A stretch of 64,000 nucleotides of DNA. It comes from Mimachlamys varia. Its lineage: Eukaryota > Mollusca > Bivalvia > Pectinida > Pectinidae. This document shows positions 40,201 to 52,200 of the stretch, one piece after another (position 1 is the first letter of the stretch; the number at the start of each line of letters is the position of its first letter). The position numbers and the translations under genes were made by a program. The DNA lies in NCBI GenBank assembly GCA_947623455.1, contig OX392532.1, positions 23,472,792 to 23,536,791 on the forward strand, in the 5' to 3' direction. The notes under the pieces are model-generated. The model saw only the letters and a program-made list of their open reading frames with translations, was not told the origin of the DNA and searched no databases.

Positions 40201-43200
40201 GTTTACAAAGCACACGTGTCTACAAGTACATGTATAACTGTACTCGCTCACAAACTTATCGCTATTAGTTTTTTAATATCAGCATTTAAACGGTACACGT
40301 CTATGTCAATCGTGTTGCTGTCATAATATCATCTCTCTAAAGCATCATTACACAAATAATTTTGTTTTGTAATTGTGTATGAATATAGTCCTTTTATCCG
40401 TGTTTGTTTGTTTGTAAATCTGGCCTACTTTATAATAAATGTCGTCTCGATAAAGACTTATTTTATTGCATTTTAAACAGTAAAAATATAAGAAAATATT
40501 ATACCTCATTCATTTAAGTGCCTATATACGATTCTAGTAGTTGCTCCGGTTACTCTTTTCGTATATTGGCCCGGAGTCAACGACTACGGGCCGACGCTAT
40601 ATATTTTGGCGTCATAATTGCAGAATGACGTTATAGACAATGAAGAGACGCAATTTTTCCATACAATGAACAAAATGACGTCTGACCTAATGGTCTGCTT
40701 TTATTGCATGTTATGTGGTCGTGTTGGGTAGATTCGGTATAATATAACAAATATTGCATGTCATTTTGGGCAACAAAAATATGTATATGGACCGACGTGA
40801 AGCTGAGTCCATAAACTCCCATATTGCAACATTTGTTAAATATCAAGTTATATCATACTTATATCGTCACAAGTGATGATTAAATAATATAAAAGTGATG
40901 ATATAAGTTACGGTCCGATATCATTGCCCACTATTTGTGTACTATTGTTTCATTGTTCAAAATCAAATCATATAAACTAAGGACATACAAAACCTTCACA
41001 GTATTTTGGAAATTGATATATTTCAAATGAATTTTATGCAAACGTTTTTGTATTTATATTAAATTTTGAAATAAAAAAGAAGAATTTTATCTTGAGGTGT
41101 ATCAATGTTTTATAAGCCTCAGACACTCGGCCAACATCAGTCGTAATCGCAAATGTTAAAAAGGAAATCAGACAAAAACGATTTTGAGAATCTCGAAAAT
41201 GTAATAAAAAGAAAGCTCAATGTTTTCCCGTTAAATATCAAATTTATTTCATTCGTATGGTAGATTTTTTTTAAATATTTTCAATTGTGATTGGCACTTG
41301 TGACAATACAAAAAACTATGCAACACTCGTAAAATATATTTGATATTGAACGGGAAAACATTGAATAGCCTCTTTGTACCTAGTTTTGTTGTGTCGTTTT
41401 AGTGTAAAGACCTGCAATATTTTAATGATTTTATACTTTATTATTCTAACTGTTGTTCACTATTGTCATTAGTATCCAGAGTGGATGCACATTATAGTTG
41501 TACGAAATATTTTTACTGCTTTTACAATGAATAAAAGAATACCCAAGCGTTAACAAAATCATAATCCAAACTCAAAGTCGATTAAACCAGGGGCAAAATA
41601 TGAACAAAGGAAAGATTTACATGGAGACTCTTGTAAAAGTACAAAAGAATAAGATCAGGTGTTCCGGAAGAGTAAGCGCCGTCTGCTTCACCGACGAAAC
41701 CCGCCATGGAAATCTTTGTCACATCCATGTAAACATCAAGTTCTCAAAATGAGAACCGAGTATCATTGTCAATCACACCAAGTAAACACACTAATGAGCA
41801 TACTCAAAAACGTCCGTCTTCATATCACTTTAAGATGCAGAATATTTCTCAATGAGACAAAGATGGCGACCATAAAACTTGCCCATAGTTCTGATCAACC
41901 TGCATCTCTCGAATCCTTGTGTTTTTAGTTTACAAACAATATGAACTTGAGTGTTTTAGAAATACTTTTAGATTATCTGAAGTGTCATACATAAATATAT
42001 ATTGTCTATCAGTTATAATACACGATCAGATTGTCTGTTTATGCGGATCAACTTTCATTCCCCTGTTGTACTATTGTAAGTACACAAGTGTATGGGATAT
42101 ATCAATGGGACAAAAACTACATGGCGAGTGTCGTCGATGTAGCAGAAGACGATTTCTCTTCCGGAACACGTGGTCTTATTCTTGTGCTTTTTACGAGAGT
42201 CGCCGTGTGAATATTTCTTTTGTTCCTAATTTGCCTCTAGTTTAATCGATTTAGAGTTTTGAGTTTGGTTTTGTTGACGCTTTGGTATACTCTTATTTAT
42301 TGTAAAAGCAGTTAGGATGCATGACCAAATAGTATGATAATAAATATGAAAATATTCAGCAAAAGAAGGAAGCATTTTTCAATGTGAGAAATAATCATGT
42401 TTTACAATAAAAATAAATTATTTGCATGCTAGGTGAATAACAATTAAATTACATTCCATTACAAATTTGAAAAACAAAACTAAAAAAAATCATCACAGGA
42501 ACCGTAATTTAAATTTCTTTTGATATTGAGTTATGAAGCAAACATACAACTGATATTTAGTGAGATAGCACTATAATTTCGGCATCAGATCTGCGCTATC
42601 ATAAGGAGGCACGCTCACCAACATACCGTGTCTCCGGCACATATTCACGCGTACACGCATATATTTGAAACATAGAGTCAAGTCCTTAAACGTCCGTTGT
42701 TGTTAATAGAACAATGAAAAATACCTAACCGAGCCCAACTAAAAAAAGTATATATATTTATTGAAACAATGTATATTGATCGCAATGCATACGTATTTTC
42801 AAGGACAGGACAACACCCTTTGATATAAATAGGATTTCAAACATGCAGGTCAACAAGGGGAAATGCTCACTTCGTTTACAGGGAAGTTTTTTTTGATACA
42901 AGCTTGTCCTTACATAGATATACTGATAAATATTATATACACATATGTATCATTTTAGATATTTGTAATAGTATTCGACAAAAGATACTACAACTTGACA
43001 ACTGAAACATTAAGTTCCAAAGTTAATATGAAAAGTTCATTGCTTCTACTTTGACAATTTTTATGCTAAGCTAACAAATCAGAGAGCAAGGTTAAACGTG
43101 AAAAATAGAACAAAAGAGCATTGTTGAAAAAATTAAACAATGGGCGTGGTTGAATATGACTTCAAAACAAACCTGACTGTATTTGTATGAAATAGCATTC

Positions 43201-46200
43201 GCTTGGTGAATCTAATCTAAAGACTGGAAACTCATATAGTCATATAATTGAATGATTACATAAACTGGACATCGTATTGTATTTTAGTATTAGATAATCG
43301 TGCGATGTAACATCGTCTGTCCTTACTGTTATATAAATTTCAGAGAAAGAAAGGATGCTTAGTTATATTGTCTCCTGTGATATAAAAGGGACATCCTGCT
43401 TTGAGTTAGACAATGGTGCCGTAAGAGAAGGGCCTACTTATACTGAAAGTGAAATGGCTACCTAAAAAAGGAAATATCAGATAGCCAAAAGCCTTGTGTT
43501 CTACTTAACCTAGTTAATGAACACTTAGAAGGTAACTGAATGGAATGTAATTTAAAAAAAATTTGTAAGAGGACTTATATATATATATCATATCTCTGTA
43601 AACTGTTTCCTTTTCAGAAGTTAGATGATGTTACCAGGAGATAGCCAAGTTAGCCTCCCTATACATATATTTTAAGATTACATATAGACCTAAATTTCTT
43701 ATTTGTCAATGAATTAGAAGCGTTAACACACACAAACTTAAACGCCCCTTGTAACGTTACATAAAAACTCACCAGTTAAAATTTCATGTTAGTGAACGTT
43801 CGCCATGCTCGTCTCTGTTGCAGCCGTATAGTGGTTGAAAAAATCTACTTTAAATCAAATACATGCATGTGATAATGTAATATTCCTCTTCCTTGAAGTC
43901 AAAGCTCACAGATAAGTCCGACATTTTGAAAACTCACAGACTTAATAGAAATTTGCAAGGCCGCTCGTTTCATGATGTATATGTGCGTGCTGTACAAAGA
44001 AGTGCAGCATATCACAATCTAGTCAAACAACAACGACAGCAGCATCAGCAACAAAATCAATAACAACCATAAATCTAATTACAGCAGCAACAAAAATAAC
44101 CACAACAATAAATATGGTCACAGCAACAAAAACAACACAACAATAAATATGGTCACAGCAACAAAAACAACACAACAACAAAAATGGTCACAGCAACAAA
44201 AAACAACACAACAATAAATCTGGTCACTGCAACAAAAACAACCACAACAATAAATCTGGTCACTGCAGCAACAACAACAACCACAACAATAAATCTGGTC
44301 ACTGCAGCAAAAAACACAACACAACAATAAATCTGGTCACAACAACAAAAACAACACAACAATAAATCTGGTCACAACAACAAAAACAAACACAACAATA
44401 AATCTGGTCACAGAAACAACAAAAACAACCACAATAAATCTGGTCACTGCAGCAACAAAAACAACCACAACAATAAATATGGTCACAACAACAAAAACAA
44501 ACACAACAATAAATATGGTCACAGCACCAAAAACAACCACAACAATAAATCTGGTCACTGCAGCAAAAAACACAACACAACAATAAATCTGGTCACAACA
44601 ACAGAAACAACACAACAATAAATCTGGTCACTGCAGCAACAAAAACAACACAACCATAAATCTGGTCACAGCAACAAAAACAACCACAACAATAAATCTG
44701 GTCACAGCAACAAAAACAACACAACAATAAATCTGGTCACTGCAGCAACATTAACAACCACAACAATAAATATGGTCACTGCAGCAACAACAACAACCCC
44801 AACAATAAATCTGGTCACTGCAGCAACAACAACAACCCCAACAATAAATCTGGTCACAGCAACAAAAACAACACAACAATAAATATGGTCACAGCAACAA
44901 AAACAACCACAACAATAAATATGGTCACTGCAGCAACAACAACAACCCCAACAATAAATCTGGTCACAGCAACAAAAACAACACAACAATAAATATGGTC
45001 ACTGCAGCAACAAAAACAACCACAACAATAAATCTGGTCACTGCAGCAACAACAACAACCCCAACAATAAATCTGATCACTGTAACAACAAAAACAACAC
45101 AATCATAAATCTGGTCACAACAACAAAAACAACCACAACAATAAATCTGGTCACAGCAACAACAAAAACAACCACAACAATAAATACGGTCACAGCAACA
45201 AAAACAACAACAACAATAAATCTGGTTACAGCAACAAAAAAACCCCACAGCAATAAATCTGGTTATAGCAACAAAAACAACCACAGCAATAAATCTGGTC
45301 ACAACAGCAACACAAACCACCACAACAATAAATCTGGTCACTGCAACAAAAACAACCACAACAATAAATTTGGTCACAGCAACAAAAACAACAACAACCA
45401 TAAATCTGGTCACAGCAACAAAAACAACCACAACAATAAATCTGGTCACAGCAACAAAAACAACCACAACAATAAATCTGGTCACTGCAGCAACAAAAAC
45501 AAACACAACCATAAATCTGGTCACAGCAACAAAAACAACCACAACAATAAATCTGGTCACAGCAACAACAAAAACAACCACAACAATATATCTGGTCATA
45601 GCAGCAACAAACACAACCACAACAATAAATCTGGTTACTGCAGCAACACAAACAACCACAACAATAAATATGGTCACTGCAGCAACAAAAACAATCATAA
45701 CAACAACGACACTAACAATCTTATCACAATAACAACAAAATAACAAAATTAAGGCACACCAACATTAACCTCGTCACAATCTAGTCAAAACAACAAAATA
45801 ATAATACTAATAGAACTCTAGCAATAAATTGTAGCACCAATAACAGCAACAACAGCATCACAATCTAGTAACAACAGCAAAACATAATTACAATCTAGTC
45901 ACAGCATCATTAGCAATCTATGATACAGCCGCAGCAGAAAAATGACATAACACACACATATGCTGCACCTCTTAAATTTAGTTATAGATACAGTATGCCG
46001 AAAAAATGAATTGAACTGTATCATACAGCTGTTTCGTCTTCCTTGGACTCTTCAGTGATGCTAGGGGCCAAAAGGTAGGAATCCAAAATTTCTAAACTAA
46101 TGTAGAAGCAGAAGGGTCAGGTGCATAAAACTCCTTTAATTTATGAATTTAGAGGTAAAATTAAACTAGTTCTGTATAATTTCAAATCGTGTACTACGAA

Positions 46201-49200
46201 AATGTGTATATTATGTACCGTGCCACTACTCAAATGAGATAAACTATGGCTATGGAGGCTCCAACAACACTATCAAGATCCATTCACAACAGCAACACGA
46301 TTACGTAACAAGTCTAGATAGTGATCGTGCACTTACTGAACCGTACACATAGTAACAAGAATAGTTACGTCACCAATAGATACAGATGCCTGTGGTTTTT
46401 ACATTACGTAATGTAGGCTTGCATTAATGAATGAATCGAAATTTATTAGGTGCATACTAATTATGTTGTGACGTATAACTTCGCACCCTTGTACACTAGG
46501 TCGGTTATCGTACCCTTTCCCGTCCCCTGTTACCCTGGATCAATAACTGTACCCTGGGGTAATTAGTACTTATGTCTACCGTAAATATGGACATAGTCAT
46601 AGAGACATTTTCTCAAATACCATTAAATATCTCAATTAGATAAGAAATTCAGGAATTTTAGATAAAAAGGGAAAATGTGTTATTCACGCGCTACTTTTTA
46701 TATATCTGGTTCCAAATCTTAATTTTGTTTTTCACATGTCTTGCAGTACTAGAGATTTAATGATTGGATAAAATTGGCATGAAGGCGGTGAATGAACTGA
46801 TAACGGAACACAGGGAAACTGATGATGGAACTTTACGATGTAATAACAAAAAAACGGGAGATTAAACACCGAAGTCGGAATTCCGTGAGAAAGATCAGAA
46901 AATAAGCCACTTATGTATTTTCCCTCTGCTACGAATTTTCCCAAGTCCCTCATATCGTTCTTTCAAGACGAATGAATTCACATTCATCTCTGGAATGTTT
47001 TTTACCTTAAAAACGTACCTATAACATGTACAACAATGAAGCGTTGTTCGTAAAGAGAAGGCAAATACTTATATATATAAGTATTTCTTGAAGAGACTAT
47101 TTTATGAATAAATAATATCTTGTAGAATAGAATAGAAGACAAAGAGTATACACAACAAATGACTATATATTCTGGTAAAGGTTTGAATAACATCATAATT
47201 AACAAGTACAAATGGTAATGGGGGACCATTAAAGAAGTCCCCAAAACCCCAACAGTTCGGTCCGTAGTACTATAATGAATCTTTGTTCGTAAAGAGAAAC
47301 TAAATACATTATATATAATACTCGTGTGATAGCAAATTACAACACACCAACAGAAGTAGATAAAGAAGAAGAAGAAGAAAAAGAAGAAGAAGAAGAAGAG
47401 GAACCCATTTGTTTGGGGGACTTAATAAAAACTTTAATGTACAATATCCGAAAATGATTAGAGAAAAGCACAGGTCACAACAGCACACCTTAACTTATCA
47501 ACAAGTGTGTAGGTATAAAGTGATACAGCTTTTGGCACTCCCGATCAGTGTTGATAGCTTGGTAAAGGGCATTAACGATAAAATAAACAGGTGCTGTTTA
47601 TATAAAGTAACTTCTAAACTGTTCGTGAAAATATTTCAAAAGCCAGCAATCCATTCTCCCTTATTTACTTCTATGTTTACAATGTAACTTTTCTAGTGCA
47701 AGGAACCAAAATAATGCAAAGAAAGAATTTAAAAGATAAGTCGCCAACGCAAATTGATAAACGAAATTGCCATTACATATCTATAAATTACAATAAGCGT
47801 TATATTGATAGTGGGGGAACCCCGTGAGTGGCCGTGGATGTGGGGGTACGGTAAGGTTTATACAAGAGCCGGCTTTTGTCTCTCGATATCTTATCTCTAT
47901 AAGTACGTGAAGTTATCCAGATTTCGTCCAGCTTGCTAGAGAGTTAGATAAACATTACGTAATAAATATTTCCTTAAATGATGGATGTCTGAGCATATGA
48001 TAACGAATAAGCAGGAAAAAAAAGTCAGAAAAACAATGAAAGTATTTGAGTTATGTCGTGATGATATAGTCTTATTTGCACTAAATCATAAACAAGTGTT
48101 TATTTGAGCTGTCCCTTGATTTGTATTAAACACCTTGTTTTCAATCGAATGCGCCAGGTATAGGTTCACTTTCTTAAGCTATGACCACTTCTCCATCCTA
48201 TGGTGTTTACATGTCTCAGTTGATTCGTTATTCTAGGGCTTGCTCTGAATATCGAGATTTTCGTGATAGATGTCAACTGCTGACGAACTAATTTACGGCA
48301 GAGGGATTCGAGAGATGCAGGCAAGTTTTATGGTCGCCATCTTGATCTCATTGAAAAAATATTCTGTATCTTTGTGTGATATGAAGATGGACGTTTTCGA
48401 GTTTGCTTGTTAGTTGTTAGTGTGTTTACTTGTTGTGATGACAATGACGACTCGGTTCTCATTTTGAGGATTGATGCTTACTTGGATGTGACCAAGATTT
48501 ACAATGCGGGTGTCGTCGATGAAGCAGAAGACACTTATTCTTCCGGAACACCTGGTCCTATTATCTTGTGCTTTTACGAGAGTCTCTATGTGGATCTTTC
48601 CTTTGTTCCTATTTTGCCTCTAGTTTAATCGATTTTGAGTTGGGATTGTGGTTTTGTTGACGCTTTGGTATTCTCTAATTTTTTTTTCACTTAAATTGGA
48701 TATTTGAGTCATGATTTAAATTAATTAGTTTAGCTGTGTGATAACTGAGAATATATTTGGTTTAAGTAATGCCATATGGTGTGACACAATTGCAAATTAA
48801 TTGTTTATATAAATTATGTCATTCGTTATGGTGTGGCAATTGCATCTTTTAGTTATAATATCAATGAAAGAGCATACTATGTTTAGTCAAATGAATTGAG
48901 CATACATTGTTTTATTGAGTTACATGTAGGTGAGTTATCATATGCATTATAAATATACCTTATTTTATATACCAATGGCATATTTGGGTCACATATGAGC
49001 TACCATAATAGCAACGTAATCGTACATATTATACTTAAAGATATATATTAATTCTATAACATGATAATTTAAGCAATGAATGTTTTAACAAAAAATGTTA
49101 TGGTTTTATACATTGCTATTGATGACACACGTAATAAATCTCTGAAGGGTTTATGCAAGTGTGTCAGGAATAGAAATGTACAATAAAAAAAAACAATAGC

Positions 49201-52200
49201 AAAATGTTATAGTCGCATGACAATATTTGTTTAACAATGTATTACAATGGAATGATGCTGAGCAAATGTAATTATTAGTGTGTGAAATTCACAAAACTTT
49301 TTCTTAGTTGTGACATAGATTAACAAAGCGGGTGTCGTTGGTGAAGCAGTAGACGCTTACCATACCGGAACACCTGGTCTTATTCCCTTGTACGCTTTTA
49401 ATGGGCTTAGTGTACATCTTTTGTTCATAGTTTGTAATATTATAATGGTTTTGAGTTCAGATTATGGTTTTGTTTACGTTTCGGTATTCTTTGATTTTTT
49501 TTAAACACATGACATTTATTCTGTTCTGATACCAATTTCCGCCATATCTTGTATTTGCCGTAGCATAAGCGATGTTACTTTATCAGCTAAACAATCAATT
49601 TTCCACAATTTTGACCTAATTGATGTAACTTTTGTAGCTTTTACATTTTGAAATATATCTATTTTACTTGTACATATTAATATCTGTGTTTGTATATCTG
49701 ACGGCTTTTATCATGATATGAAAAAGGAATGTTCTTAAATAACAGTAAACCCCCGTCAACGCCAGTGGGAACCCACTGTGGTAGGTGTCTAGTCCGGGTT
49801 TATGAACAAAATCTGTTTTGGTTTCAAACGTTATCGCAAATACATCCATGTCTTATCTTAAATTGTGTTTGTAATCAAAAGTGTGTCAATTATTTAATCA
49901 AGGGGAGATTAGATTACATATCACATAATCATTTTTGTGATGATGAAAAAGATTAGTTATATTGTATGTCTTTAAACCAGAGCAGAAAATACCGTAAAGT
50001 ATCATAAAGATAAAGGAAATTTACATATCTAGGATTCTTTTAGACTGAATCCTGACTGTATATAATGATAATATGTGACCAACAGACGTGATGATGCTGT
50101 TTCACTTCGAGAGCTGTACAAGTACGTGTTTGTGTTCAAAAGTAGAAAATATGGTTATCACTACTAATAATAACCGTGTTTGTAATAGTAGATATGGAAT
50201 ATGCAAACAGTAGAACTAAAGTTCAAGCATGGGCTCGTTAAAATGAATCTATACACCGTCGTGTAACAAACAAAATAGAGAATACCGAAGCGTCAATAAA
50301 ACCATAATCCGAACTCAAAATTGATTAAACTAGGGGGAAAATATGAACAAAGGAAAGTTTTATATGGAGACCCTTGTAAAAGTGCAAGAAAAAAAGACTA
50401 GGTGTTCGGGAAGAGAAGCGTCTTCTGCGTCATTGTCGACTTCTGACATGTAAACCTCGGTCACATCCAAGTTAAAGTCAAGTCCTCAAAGTGAGAACCG
50501 AGTCATCAGTCATCAGTCATCAATAAGTCAGCACACTAATAATCTTATTTAAAAACGTCATCTTCATTTCACATAAGGATGCAAAATATATCTCAATGAG
50601 ACCAAGATGGCGACCATAAAACTTGCTCACAGTTCTCATCAACCTGCAACTCTCAAATTCCAGTGTAGTAAGGTGGTTTTACAACAGTCGACATCATTCA
50701 TGAAATACTCAAAACCATGCTCCCTGTTTAAAATATAAAGTTATTTTGACTTGTTAACAAATGAAATTAAAATGCATCTTTTACTATTTAATGGAAAATG
50801 TATTTCGATCTGATTAAAAATAAATGAAAAAGATTTATATTTGCCTTTGCAGTTTTTACCCAGGCTCACTGTGTGCAGCATTTATTACGATAACCTAAAT
50901 AAACAGGTTTATTTTGAAAGTTGGCTTTGCTCTATCTTTAACCAGTATAAAGAATTAACTTCCATAGGTCATGAAGAACACAAGGTTTTAATCTTTCTTA
51001 TTACCAGCAGGCGTACACACAAGGCTTGTCCATGTTACTATAGTGGAAACCGTATACATTCCATTGCAAGCGGACGAACTCTCAAATTTCATTTGAAAGT
51101 GAAAGTTTTATCAAAATACACTTTGATGGATGGGAATTAAAGCTGTTCCGAAGTACAGAAAAAAAGGACATTTTGGCATGGGTGCTCACATAAATATAAG
51201 TCTGATTCTACATTAAGATATCCAGTCAGACCAACAAGTTGGAATTCCGGGGCACGCTTGACATGGAATACGGCAGTTCGGGAGGGGCCGTTGTACCCCA
51301 GCGATAAGTTTGTGTATTGTATACGGTATGCTCCGGAGGTATAAGCTGTAACTTGGTAAACTTAATACATTTATCGGAATTAAGTTTCAAAGTATATAAC
51401 TCCCGGATATGTTATGCTGCATTCTCAACTAGATACAATTTCGTGATAAGTATCTACATTAACAGTAAAGATGTTTGCTCTAAATACTACGGATGTACAA
51501 GTTTGGCTTCAAAAGGCTTCAATCGGAATTATATCATATTCATTCATTATTAGCTTTGCTTTCACAGATGTATGAAAAATTTGTTCTTTGATAAGATTGG
51601 CTTAAATCTGATCTCGAAATAATATTCATCGATAAGTTTGACTTAAATATGTTCAGTGGAAATCAATAAAAAGAAATGTTTTCCGCTAATTAGGTTGACT
51701 CAATTCTCTATATTCTTTTCGAAGTTACATTTGCCTTCACATATTAAGTAAACCTATCCATTGATAAGTTTGGCTGGGTATCATTAAAAGATAAACTAAG
51801 CTGCACTATACGATGAATATCATTGATAGATAAACTTAGCTCAAATATACGTTAGATGTCATTAATAGATAAACTTAGCTGCAATATACGCTGGATATCA
51901 TTGATAGGTTAACTTAGCTACAATATACGCTGGATATCATTGGTAGATAAACTTAGCTGCAATATACGCTGGATATCATTGATAGGTTAACTTAGCTACA
52001 ATATACGCTGGATATCATTGGTAGATAAACTTAGCTGCAATATACGCTGGATATCATTGGTAGATAAACTTAGCTACAATATACGCTGGATATCATTGAT
52101 AGATAAACTTAGCTGCAATATACGCTGGATATCATTGGTAGATAAACATAGCTGCAATAAACGCTGGATATCATTAATAGATAAACTTAGATGCAATATA

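Noticed and set aside
44118..45746. Cys-rich frames on the minus strand (CCCDQIYCCGC repeats)
   Set aside because: Translation of an AACAA-rich minisatellite with period in multiples of three; no start, splice or flanking support.
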